A stretch of 26,479 nucleotides of DNA from NCBI GenBank assembly GCA_017694275.1, contig JADINB010000068.1:1-26479 (forward strand). The letters are read 5' to 3'. The notes below the pieces were generated by a model. The model did not search any database. It worked only from the letters and a program-made list of their open reading frames with translations, and was not told the origin of the DNA. The position numbers and the translations under genes are program-made. This DNA is from Candidatus Egerieousia excrementavium (lineage in GTDB: Bacteria; Bacteroidota; Bacteroidia; Bacteroidales; UBA932). Positions 17,496 to 25,044 of the stretch are shown here, piece after piece (positions within the stretch are counted from its first letter, which is position 1; every line of letters begins with the position of its first letter).

Positions 17496-18602
17496 ATGAG
17501 ACGCAATATTTTTCTTTTTTTACTTATAGCCCTGACAATGGCTTCATGTGCGGAGAGGAGGCCCGATGTTAAAAACGTAATTTTTCTTATAGGTGACGGA
17601 ATGGGATTCGGCGCCGTATCGTCATTGCTGCTTACAGACGATTCGACAACGGCATTTGAGATGTCTCCTGTCATAGGTCTCTCAGAGAGTTGTTCTGCAA
17701 ATAATTACGTAACGGATTCTCCTGCCGGAGGAACAGCGCTGGCATGCGGTGAAAGGACACTTAACGGATATGTGGGGGTGGATGTCAATGGCCGTCCCAT
17801 GAAGAGTATTCTCAAAAAGGCTCAGGAAATGGGCAAGAGCAGCGGTATTGTGGTGAATACGGTCTTGACCGAGGCAACGCCGGCAGATTTCTATGCATCT
17901 GTACTGAGCCGTTCAGAAAGTTATAAGATTGCAGAGCATTTTGTTGAAAGCGGCGTAGACGTGGCAATAGGCGCCGGATTGGAAGTTTTTGTAGAACGTC
18001 CCGATTCTCTGGATCTTACAAAAACTCTTGAGGAAAAGGGGTATGATGTGTACACAGACAAGGACAGCGCATTCGGTTCCCAGTCTGACAAGTTCGTGGC
18101 AATCCTTCCAATGGAGGACGTGCACCGCAGAAATGTTCCCGATTCCCTGATTGAAAAGAGGGCGGAAGCCAAACTTTATCTGGAACAGGCCGTGGAGAAG
18201 GCCATAAATGTTTTGGAAAACAAGAGCAAAAACGGGTTTTTCCTCATGATTGAAAGCGCGATAATAGACGGTTACGGCCACAGCAACGATTCAGATGGAA
18301 TGGTTGAGGAGATGCTGGATTTTGACAGAACCGTAAAACAGCTTGTAGATTATGTAAACACACATGACAATACGCTTCTTGTAGTGACTGCAGACCATGA
18401 GACAGGCGGAACGGCAGTCGCATACAAGGAACATCAGGTTGGGAAGAAAGTGCCGTTGACCCTTTCGTTCAGCACAAAAGGACATACCGGAACAGTCGTC
18501 CCGATTTTTGCATACGGAGAAGGTGCAGGATATTTTGGAAGAGTCATGAAAAATGTGGAGATTCCCAGAACGATGGAGTTGCTGATGAAGGAATCTGAAT
18601 AG
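17496..18602 (+). CDS. Alkaline phosphatase, predicted lipoprotein
   Basis: This is an alkaline-phosphatase-superfamily phosphomonoesterase of 368 residues, shorter than E. coli PhoA. The N-terminus is a lipoprotein signal (FLFLLIALTMASC, lipobox Cys18), so the enzyme is probably held in a membrane facing the periplasm or surface. Metal-binding Asp34 lies in LIGDGMGFG. The nucleophile Ser75 is in VTDSPAGGTALACG. ESAIIDGYGHSND, VTADHETGGTAVA and TKGHTGTVVPIFAYG supply the remaining metal ligands. It begins 2 bases after rfbD, which is odd because phosphatases are not core polysaccharide genes. It could recycle phosphate from nucleotide or lipid-phosphate byproducts, or be a general scavenger cotranscribed by chance. 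Substrate is not predictable. Its stop is about 6 bases before rnpB. Confidence 0.93.
   Translation: MRRNIFLFLLIALTMASCAERRPDVKNVIFLIGDGMGFGAVSSLLLTDDSTTAFEMSPVIGLSESCSANNYVTDSPAGGTALACGERTLNGYVGVDVNGRPMKSILKKAQEMGKSSGIVVNTVLTEATPADFYASVLSRSESYKIAEHFVESGVDVAIGAGLEVFVERPDSLDLTKTLEEKGYDVYTDKDSAFGSQSDKFVAILPMEDVHRRNVPDSLIEKRAEAKLYLEQAVEKAINVLENKSKNGFFLMIESAIIDGYGHSNDSDGMVEEMLDFDRTVKQLVDYVNTHDNTLLVVTADHETGGTAVAYKEHQVGKKVPLTLSFSTKGHTGTVVPIFAYGEGAGYFGRVMKNVEIPRTMELLMKESE
18508..18538 (+). promoter_or_regulatory. Possible rnpB promoter inside the phosphatase gene
   Basis: TTG at 18508-18510, a 20-base spacer and TATTTTGG at 18531-18538 fit the Bacteroidetes pattern with one mismatch in the -7 element. 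It would start transcription near 18545, some 60 bases before the mature rnpB 5' end, so the leader would have to be trimmed. The sequence also codes for phosphatase residues, so chance is a real alternative. Confidence 0.3.
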
Positions 18603-18608
18603 ACAGCC

Positions 18609-18905
18609 GGCAGACCGTTTCATCGCCCGAAAGGGAGGAAAGTCCGGACAAGACAGAGCATTGCACTGCGGAAAGCGCAGATGGGTGAAAGCTTATGCGT
18701 AAGGTAACAGAAAACAACCGCCGTAAGGCAAGGGTGAAAATGTGGGGTAAGAGCCCACAGGGTATTTTGGCGACAATATGCCCGTACCGCGCTGCAACTT
18801 GCAAGGCCATGTATACCGGCGTTTAAGGGCTGCTCGTCCGTTGCCGGGGGGTAGGCTGCAAAGATAAATGATGGAACTCGACAGAATCCGGCTTACAGGT
18901 CTGCC
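18609..18905 (+). ncRNA. rnpB: RNase P RNA
   Basis: This is the catalytic RNA of RNase P, which cuts the 5' leader from tRNA precursors. The universal core is visible in order: GAGGAAAGTCCGGAC at 18635-18649, the ACAGAA...ACCGCC region from about 18706, AGGGTGAAA at 18731-18739, GTAAGAGC within a GTGGG/CCCAC stem (18742-18758), and ACAGAATCCGGCTTA at 18881-18895. The terminal P1 helix pairs GGCAGACC (18609-18616) with GGTCTGCC (18898-18905), which sets the ends to within a few bases. The length of about 300 nt is short for a type A RNA, so some peripheral helices are probably reduced. It starts just after the phosphatase stop and is followed by its own terminator. Confidence 0.96.
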
Positions 18906-18910
18906 TAAGG

Positions 18911-18945
18911 AAAGAGGAGAGCTTGGTTTTCAGGCTCTCCTCTTT
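18911..18945 (+). terminator. Terminator of rnpB, probably bidirectional
   Basis: A perfect 12-bp stem pairs AAAGAGGAGAGC (18911-18922) with GCTCTCCTCTTT (18934-18945) around an 11-nt loop, 5 bases after the RNase P P1 helix. The minus-strand ACT gene ends 23 bases away on the other side, so the hairpin probably stops both transcripts, although neither T run is long. Confidence 0.85.
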
Positions 18946-18968
18946 AATTGCTCCACAATTCTGCAGCA

Positions 18969-19352
18969 CTATTTTTCCAATACTTCTATGCATTTCTGCA
19001 TGTCTGTAGGCCGCAATACGATATTTGCAGTATCACCCTCTGAAAAAGCATACATGTATTCTATGAATACGTCATTGAGGGCCATCTTATCCAGTATCCC
19101 GGCCAATCCGCCAGGTTTGTTCGGGCATTGGGCATGGATGACATCTGTCAGCATTACGGCAAAATCTGCCTTGCGAAGAACTTCAACGGCCCGTTCCACG
19201 TCTGAAACTATAAGGCGGAGAATTCCGAAATCGGCGGTTTCTGCCATGCTGAAAGCCTGCATGTTTATTCCTTCACTTGCAAGCACTTTGGCTACCTCGT
19301 TTATCCGGCCGCCCTTGTTTTCCAAAAAAATCGACAACTGTTTTATTATCAT
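18969..19352 (-). CDS. Tandem ACT-domain protein
   Basis: This small protein of 127 residues contains two ACT folds in tandem and nothing else: about 1-66 (KQLSIFLENKGGRINEVAKVLASEGINMQAF) and 67-127 (AVMLTDVIHAQCPNKPGGLAGILDKMA). ACT domains bind amino acids or other small ligands and regulate metabolic enzymes. There is no catalytic or DNA-binding domain. It begins 11 bases after the paaK stop and is the last gene of the operon. The likely role is to sense an aromatic amino acid and adjust PaaK or IorAB; the sequence itself does not name the ligand. Confidence 0.88.
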   Translation of the reverse strand: MIIKQLSIFLENKGGRINEVAKVLASEGINMQAFSMAETADFGILRLIVSDVERAVEVLRKADFAVMLTDVIHAQCPNKPGGLAGILDKMALNDVFIEYMYAFSEGDTANIVLRPTDMQKCIEVLEK

Positions 19353-19363
19353 AACTTCTGTTT

Positions 19364-20665
19364 TTAATCTATTTTACGCTTGTCTATGACTCTTTTAGAC
19401 TTGCCGTCGCTGCGGGCAATGGTGTTTGGTTCTACAAGCTTTACATCAGCCCCAACTGTAAGCACGCTCTTGAGCTTGTCTGCCAGTCTCTTTTTCAGGG
19501 CCAGCATTCTGCTTATCTCGTCTGAAAGATATTCCTTCCTTACCTCTACCAATACCTGTAACGTGTCAAGATTGTTTACGCGGTCTACAATCAATTGGTA
19601 ATGAGGCTCGAATTCTGGCATGTCAAGAATGACGCTCTCAACCTGCGACGGGAACACATTTATACCGCGGATTATGAGCATGTCATCGCTTCTGCCCATT
19701 ATCCTGCTGATTCTTACGTTTGTCCGCCCGCAAGGACATTCACCCTCCATAATTGAACAGAGATCTTTTGTCCTGTATCTGAGCAACGGCATGCCTTCCT
19801 TGGTAAGAGTGGTGAACACCAGTTCCCCCTTTTGTCCGGCAGGCAGATTCTCCAGGGTTTCAGGAGAAATTATTTCGGGGTAAAAATGGTCTTCCGCTAT
19901 GTGCGAACCGTTTTTACATTTGCATTCGTAGGCAACTCCCGGCCCCATTATTTCGCTCAGTCCATAGACATTGTAGGCATTTATGTGAAGTCTGGACTCT
20001 ATCTCCCTGCGCATGTTCTCCGTCCAGGGTTCAGCCCCGAACACGCCTGTGCGCAGTTTCAGTTCTCCGACATCTATACCCATCTTTTCAATAACCTCGG
20101 CAAGGTAGAGTGCATAACTTGGAGTAGAGGCGATGCCAGTTATGCCCAGATCCCTTATAAGTTTTACATGCTTTTCCGTATTTCCCGTAGATGCCGGTAT
20201 TACGGTCGCTCCAAGAAATTCAGCCCCGTAGTGAGCTCCCAATCCGCCGGTAAACAGACCGTATCCGTATGAGATGGAGAAGACATCGTTGCTTGTCAGG
20301 CCGTATGCGGCAAGACATCTTGCCATACATTCCTGCCATATTTCCAAATCGTTGCGGGTGTATCCAACTATGGTAGGATTGCCGGTCGTGCCAGATGATG
20401 CGTGGATACGCACTATCTCAGAGTTGGGGACAGCAAACATTCCATACGGGTAATTGTCTCTCAAATCCTGTTTTGTGGTAAATGGCAGTTTGACTATATC
20501 TTCGATTGTACGTATATCGCCTGGAGTGAGATCCATTTCCTGCATTTTCCTGCGGTAAAAAGGCGTGCTGTGATATACTTTTTTTACAAGTTTCTGCAAC
20601 CGTTTCCCTTGAAGGTCATGCATCTGGTCACGGCTCATGCACTCTTTGTTATGGTTCCAAATCAT
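19364..20665 (-). CDS. paaK: Phenylacetate-CoA ligase (aryl-acid CoA ligase)
   Basis: This adenylate-forming enzyme joins phenylacetate or a related aryl acid to CoA with ATP. Its 433 residues are the standard length. The P-loop HASSGTTGNPT lies at 88-98; YGLSEIMGPGVAYEC and YRTKDLCSIMEGECPCGR follow, the latter with the Cys pair common in this subfamily. The C-terminal hinge is IMGRSDDMLIIRGINVFPSQVE. The N-terminus IWNHNKECMSRDQMHDLQ is typical of PaaK. No aerobic phenylacetate catabolism genes (paaA-E) are near. With iorAB and an aminotransferase upstream, the context points to anaerobic interconversion of aryl acids and aromatic amino acids. True substrate could be phenylacetate, 4-hydroxyphenylacetate or indoleacetate. 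Confidence 0.93.
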   Translation of the reverse strand: MIWNHNKECMSRDQMHDLQGKRLQKLVKKVYHSTPFYRRKMQEMDLTPGDIRTIEDIVKLPFTTKQDLRDNYPYGMFAVPNSEIVRIHASSGTTGNPTIVGYTRNDLEIWQECMARCLAAYGLTSNDVFSISYGYGLFTGGLGAHYGAEFLGATVIPASTGNTEKHVKLIRDLGITGIASTPSYALYLAEVIEKMGIDVGELKLRTGVFGAEPWTENMRREIESRLHINAYNVYGLSEIMGPGVAYECKCKNGSHIAEDHFYPEIISPETLENLPAGQKGELVFTTLTKEGMPLLRYRTKDLCSIMEGECPCGRTNVRISRIMGRSDDMLIIRGINVFPSQVESVILDMPEFEPHYQLIVDRVNNLDTLQVLVEVRKEYLSDEISRMLALKKRLADKLKSVLTVGADVKLVEPNTIARSDGKSKRVIDKRKID

Positions 20666-20695
20666 GGTATGCTGTCGGTTTGAATTATATTATGC

Positions 20696-22015
20696 TTATA
20701 AAATCGGATGGTTTTTATGGAATTTTTCAACCCTCTCCCTCAAAACAGGGAAAAGTTCTTCTCCTATGCGTGAAGAGCAGCCCCTTACACCATTCTGCTC
20801 ACTTCCAGTGGTTGAGAGTGAAATACTGCTGATGCCGTAGTGGATCAACTCTTCCATCAGTTCACCTCCGGTAAATCCGGGATAGCCTACTGTAAAGAAG
20901 AAGCCGTCTCCCACCTTGTCTGTAACGTCTCTGTCGTATACAATGTAAAAACCGTTGTCGGTAAAGATTTTCTTCATGGCTTCAGCACGTCTTGCATATA
21001 TCGAGGTGTCTGAAACAAAATCTATTTTTCCCTCTACGGCCTTGTCAAGCATCTCTGCGTAACCGTACTGGGTCGAGGCCGTGCATCCGGATGTTATCAT
21101 ATAGGAGATTGAGGCCGTAAATGTCTGTCCGAACACTCCGGTATCATTGTAGCGTTTTGCAAGTGCCGGAAAATGTCTGTCAAAAAGCTTGTCTGAAATG
21201 CAGGCCAGTGCAATGCGCTGCCCGGCATAACTGAATATCTTGGATGCGGAGAGCATCAGAATGTAATTGTCTGTATAGCGTGCGACAGTTGCAGGGTAGG
21301 GGGGCGTGTATGGACGTCCCAGCCTCTTTCTGAAATCCATGCAGAAGTATGCGAGATCTTCTATAATGATTGTGTCATATTTGTCTGCAAGTTTTCCTAT
21401 TGTCTCAAGTTCGCTCTCTTCCAGACATATCCATGCGGGATTGTTGGGGTTTGAGTAACTTATGGCTGCAATGTCTCCATTTTCAAGATAGGATTCAAGT
21501 TTTTCCCTTAACTTTTCTCCTCTGTATCTGTATATGTCGAACTGCTCGTATTCTATTCCCAATATTTTCAGCTGTGATTTCTGTATCGGGAATCCGGGGT
21601 CTATGAACAGTATCTTGTCTTTGCCCTCTTCTCTTTGGGTTGTGGCTATAAAGGAAGAGAAAGATGATGCTACAGACCCTGTGCCCGGAATGCAGGCTCT
21701 GGGGGTTATGTCCAGATTCAGGAAGGCCTTTACGAATTTTGATGCGGCTTTTTTCAGTTCCGCGACTCCGGCTGCGGCAGGGTATGTTGAGCCGACTCCG
21801 GCATCGAGAGCCCGTTTTTCTGCCTCAACTCCGATTTTGTTTGCCGGCAGACCGGGAGACCCCTGATCCATGCGTATGAATTTTATTCCGGTTTTGCCTT
21901 CAAGATAGGATGCTACCAGAAGTACCTCTCCGATGGTGGCTTCCTGCAGATTGGCCACTTCCATCTTTTTTGTGGCTTCCGCTACAAGTTCCTTGCTGAA
22001 AATTTCTTCACTCAT
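20696..22015 (-). CDS. PLP-dependent class I/II aminotransferase
   Basis: This is a fold-type I aminotransferase of 439 residues. The Schiff-base lysine is Lys259 in LSASKIFSYAGQR. Asp220 and Tyr223 in IIIEDLAYF bind the cofactor, and SNPNNPAW at 188-195 is the family substrate/cofactor loop. SPGLPANKIG near residue 53 is also typical. It overlaps the end of iorB by 8 bases (ATGAGTGA), so translation is coupled, and paaK follows 30 bases later. That position makes an aromatic aminotransferase (aryl-pyruvate to Phe/Tyr/Trp) the best guess. The amino donor could be glutamate or, given the omega-amidase-like gene in the same operon, glutamine. Confidence 0.92.
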   Translation of the reverse strand: MSEEIFSKELVAEATKKMEVANLQEATIGEVLLVASYLEGKTGIKFIRMDQGSPGLPANKIGVEAEKRALDAGVGSTYPAAAGVAELKKAASKFVKAFLNLDITPRACIPGTGSVASSFSSFIATTQREEGKDKILFIDPGFPIQKSQLKILGIEYEQFDIYRYRGEKLREKLESYLENGDIAAISYSNPNNPAWICLEESELETIGKLADKYDTIIIEDLAYFCMDFRKRLGRPYTPPYPATVARYTDNYILMLSASKIFSYAGQRIALACISDKLFDRHFPALAKRYNDTGVFGQTFTASISYMITSGCTASTQYGYAEMLDKAVEGKIDFVSDTSIYARRAEAMKKIFTDNGFYIVYDRDVTDKVGDGFFFTVGYPGFTGGELMEELIHYGISSISLSTTGSEQNGVRGCSSRIGEELFPVLRERVEKFHKNHPIL

Positions 22016-22595
22016 TTTGATTTGCGGTATTATAGCCTACAGAAAGGGCTTTGAGATTCATATTCACTATATCTTCACCCTTGCCGGAGAAGATGCGCCT
22101 TACACTCTTTTCCAAATCTGCATATTTTACAATATCCAGCACTTTTGCCGCGGCGCCAAGCAGAATGACATTTGCACATTTGGGCATACTGTGCTCTTTT
22201 GCCAGGCCTTCCACGTCAATCGATATTACATTCTTCATTTTGTGCAATTCGTTTTTCAGTACATCGGTGTCCGGGTAGTTCGGAATATTCACGAAAGGCG
22301 ACGATGAGGTTATGATCCAGCCCTCTTTGTTCAGATACGGCAGATAGCGCAGCGCTTCCATGGGCTCGAGTGAGAGTATGTAGTCTGCTCCTCCGAGCGA
22401 AATCAGGTCTGAACTTATGGGATGGTCTGCAAGCCTTAAGTTTGACTGGACATCGCCACCTCTCTGGCTCATGCCATGTACCTCGGCCTGTTTTATATAG
22501 AGGTTTCCGGCGAGCGCGGCTTCACCGATTATGGCGGCAATGGAGAGAATCCCCTGTCCGCCTACTCCTGCAAGAATTATATCGCTCTTTTTCAT
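22008..22595 (-). CDS. iorB: Indolepyruvate oxidoreductase, beta subunit
   Basis: This is the gamma-type (2-oxoacid:acceptor oxidoreductase) partner of IorA, 195 residues from the ATG at 22595. That start follows the iorA stop by 2 bases, has AAAGAGCTGA before it, and gives the expected N-terminus KKSDIILAGVGGQGILS. A longer frame reaching back into iorA is rejected. The glycine loop GVGGQG is at 10-15, with KQAEVHGMSQRGGDVQSNLR, a strong family signature. With IorA it oxidatively decarboxylates aryl-pyruvates to aryl-acetyl-CoA or runs in reverse. It overlaps the aminotransferase start by 8 bases. Confidence 0.95.
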   Translation of the reverse strand: MKKSDIILAGVGGQGILSIAAIIGEAALAGNLYIKQAEVHGMSQRGGDVQSNLRLADHPISSDLISLGGADYILSLEPMEALRYLPYLNKEGWIITSSSPFVNIPNYPDTDVLKNELHKMKNVISIDVEGLAKEHSMPKCANVILLGAAAKVLDIVKYADLEKSVRRIFSGKGEDIVNMNLKALSVGYNTANQNE

Positions 22596-22597
22596 AT

Positions 22598-24220
22598 TCA
22601 GCTCTTTTTCTCTTTCCTTCTCTTTCTGTTGAATGTCTGTATGCACTCACGTCTGGGAATTATTACGGAAGTGCCTTTGTAGTTTATCTCCTCACGCAGA
22701 ATCTGTTTTATCTCCTCCATGTTTTTTGCAAGCGGAACCACGACGCGCAGGTGTTCGGGGTGTACTCCTATTCCCCTGCATATTGCCTCGAATTTGTTGG
22801 TGCCTGCTGAGTCCTGACCTCCGGTCATTGCCGTAGTAAGGTTGTCGGAGATAATTACGGTTATGGGGCTGTTGCAGTTTACCGCATCCAGAAGCCCGGT
22901 CATGCCGGAGTGGGTGAACGTAGAGTCTCCGATTACTGCTATTGCCGGAAAAAGTCCCGCATCTGCTGCTCCTTTGGCCATTGTTATGGAGGCTCCCATA
23001 TCTACACAGCTGTCTATGGCCCTGAATGGAGGAAGCGCTCCCAAAGTATAGCATCCTATGTCTCCGAATACCTTTGCTTCGGGAAATTCCTTCAATATTT
23101 CGTTGAGTGCGGTATAGACGTCTCTGTGCCCGCATCCCTGGCAGAGCGCAGGCGGGCGTGGTACGACAACCTCTGGTTTTTTGTACGGATGTTCTCTCTT
23201 TACCCCCAATGCCGCTGCCACTGCATCCGGTGTAAGTTCGCCTGTGCGCGGCAGGACACCGTCAAGTTTTCCACTGACCTTGCATTCAGAAGGGAGTATG
23301 CCCCTTATCTGTTCCTCTACAAAGGGCTGGCCTTCTTCAATTATCAGAATCTCCCTGCATTTTGATGCAAGGTCACGGATAAGTTTGCCAGGAAGGGGGT
23401 ATTGCGAAATCTTTATCCGGGGAGTGGTGCTGTCGGGGGCCAGATATTCATTAAGATAATTCCATGCAATCCCGCATGCCACTATTCCCCTTTCTGCCTT
23501 TTCATTGCCTTTTACATATTTGTTGAACAGCGATTCTTCTGCAATTCTTTCCAGTTCCGGCTGCTGCGCAACAAGTTCATCGTTCCTGCGGCGTGCATTA
23601 GCCGGCAGCAGTATGAAATTCGCTGCCACTGCGTTGTTGTTGATGCTGTTCTGCTCTTCAATCTCGTTTGCAGGAATTACCTTTACAACAGCTCTCGAGT
23701 GGGCCATCCTTGTAGTGATACGCATGAGCAGCGGCAATTTGATCTTTTCCGAGAGAGCAAAGCCGTATCTTATCATGTCATAAGCCTCTTGTTGTGAAGA
23801 GGGCTCCAATACGGGAATCATGGCAAATTTGCCGTAGAATCTTGAATCCTGTTCGTTTTGCGAAGAATGCATCGAAGGGTCATCTGCCGCAAGTACGACA
23901 AGTCCTCCGTTTACTCCGGTGATTGCGGAATTTACGAAAGCGTCTGCGGCAACATTCATTCCAACATGCTTCATGCATACCAGAGCTCGTTTGCCCATGT
24001 ATGACATTCCGAGAGCAGCCTCCATGGCTGTCTTTTCGTTTGTACACCATTTGCAGAAGATGTTACGTTCCTTTGCAAGCGGGTTTTCCTGTATGAATTC
24101 CGTTATTTCAGTAGACGGCGTCCCGGGATAAGCGTAGACACCGCTCAGACCGGCATCTATCGCTCCCAAAGCGATAGCCTGGTCTCCAAGCAGTAAAATT
24201 TTTTCTGGTCTCTCTATCAT
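22598..24220 (-). CDS. iorA: Indolepyruvate oxidoreductase, alpha subunit, without ferredoxin domain
   Basis: This is the TPP-binding catalytic subunit, acting on indolepyruvate, phenylpyruvate and 4-hydroxyphenylpyruvate. The N-terminal pyrimidine-binding domain contains YPGTPSTEITE and NEKTAMEAALG. After a middle domain, CQGCGHRDVY (from 360), DIGCYTLGALPPF and the TPP motif GDSTFTHSGM (431-440) with SDNLTTAMTGGQ (459-470) complete the catalytic half. At 540 residues it ends soon after VIIPRREC with a basic tail (NRKRRKEKKS). The C-terminal two-cluster ferredoxin domain of archaeal IorA, with its CxxCxxC motifs, is missing. The end looks natural: the iorB start follows 2 bases later. Electron transfer then needs some other partner. 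Confidence 0.95.
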   Translation of the reverse strand: MIERPEKILLLGDQAIALGAIDAGLSGVYAYPGTPSTEITEFIQENPLAKERNIFCKWCTNEKTAMEAALGMSYMGKRALVCMKHVGMNVAADAFVNSAITGVNGGLVVLAADDPSMHSSQNEQDSRFYGKFAMIPVLEPSSQQEAYDMIRYGFALSEKIKLPLLMRITTRMAHSRAVVKVIPANEIEEQNSINNNAVAANFILLPANARRRNDELVAQQPELERIAEESLFNKYVKGNEKAERGIVACGIAWNYLNEYLAPDSTTPRIKISQYPLPGKLIRDLASKCREILIIEEGQPFVEEQIRGILPSECKVSGKLDGVLPRTGELTPDAVAAALGVKREHPYKKPEVVVPRPPALCQGCGHRDVYTALNEILKEFPEAKVFGDIGCYTLGALPPFRAIDSCVDMGASITMAKGAADAGLFPAIAVIGDSTFTHSGMTGLLDAVNCNSPITVIISDNLTTAMTGGQDSAGTNKFEAICRGIGVHPEHLRVVVPLAKNMEEIKQILREEINYKGTSVIIPRRECIQTFNRKRRKEKKS

Positions 24221-24229
24221 GGTGTTCTG

Positions 24230-25003
24230 TTATTTCAATTCAAAAATGTCGCGGTCTTCAAGAACCGGAAACTTTTTCCTGAACTCTTCCAGTTCTGCCA
24301 AGTCAAGTTCTGCGCAGACCGTATCTTCCTTTTCCGGAGTGCAGGCGGCAACCGTATGCCCATATGCGTCAATGACAGCGCTGTTTCCGGAGTAGTGGCT
24401 TTCCGGGTCATCTCCTACACGGTTTACACCAATTACGTAGCATTGGTTTTCAATGGCTCTTGCTTTTAGAAGAGCACTCCATACCTCAGCTCTGGATGCC
24501 GGCCAGCTTGCAACGTAGATGGCAAGGTCATAATCTTGCATGTTGCGTGAAAATACAGGGAACCGTAAATCGTAGCATACTTGCAGCAATATTCTGAACC
24601 CTTTGTATTCTATGATCCGGCGCTCTTTACCGCCTTTGAAGAAGTTGTCTTCTCCGCCATAAGTGAAAAGATGACGCTTGTCATAAAAAACTGTTTCTCC
24701 GTTGGGTTTTACAAAATAAAACCGGTTGTAACAGGTTCCGCCTTCATCAATTGCAATACTTCCTGCAATGGCTGCATTGAAGCGGAGGGCGCATTCTTTC
24801 ATCCATCCAAGCGAAGAGTTGCCGGAAGGTTCTGCAAAGAACTGCGATTTGCTGCAGAATCCAGTGGAGAACATCTCCGGCAGAATGTATAAATCCGCTC
24901 TGCCGCACCGGCTTATCGCATTTGAGAAACTCTCCCTGTTTTTTACCGGGTCTCCCCATGCAATCTCTTTCTGCAGCAAGGCAACCTTTAACATATCTTT
25001 CAT
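24230..25003 (-). CDS. Carbon-nitrogen hydrolase, omega-amidase (YafV-like)
   Basis: This is a nitrilase-superfamily amidase of 257 residues that aligns by eye along its full length with E. coli YafV, an omega-amidase that hydrolyses 2-oxoglutaramate or 2-oxosuccinamate. The catalytic triad is Glu43 (LPEMFSTGF), Lys109 (FYDKRHLF) and Cys143 (QVCYDLRFPVF). YVASWPASRAEVWSALLKARAIENQCYVIGVNRVG is a strong subfamily stretch. The ATG at 25003 is chosen because AGGA lies four bases before it; ATGs at 25024 and 24994 are alternatives. It is 9 bases before iorA. Upstream, TAAATTTA in the gap after the MATE gene is a poor -7 match with no -33 box, so this operon may be read from the MATE promoter. The biological substrate is inferred. 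Confidence 0.88.
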   Translation of the reverse strand: MKDMLKVALLQKEIAWGDPVKNRESFSNAISRCGRADLYILPEMFSTGFCSKSQFFAEPSGNSSLGWMKECALRFNAAIAGSIAIDEGGTCYNRFYFVKPNGETVFYDKRHLFTYGGEDNFFKGGKERRIIEYKGFRILLQVCYDLRFPVFSRNMQDYDLAIYVASWPASRAEVWSALLKARAIENQCYVIGVNRVGDDPESHYSGNSAVIDAYGHTVAACTPEKEDTVCAELDLAELEEFRKKFPVLEDRDIFELK

Positions 25004-25044
25004 TTGTCCTGACTTATGAATCAAGATGTAAATTTAGCCTTTTT

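Noticed and set aside
22008..22646. Longer iorB start at 22646
   Set aside because: It would overlap iorA by 49 bases and add a charged, unconserved N-terminus. The ATG at 22595 gives the family start.
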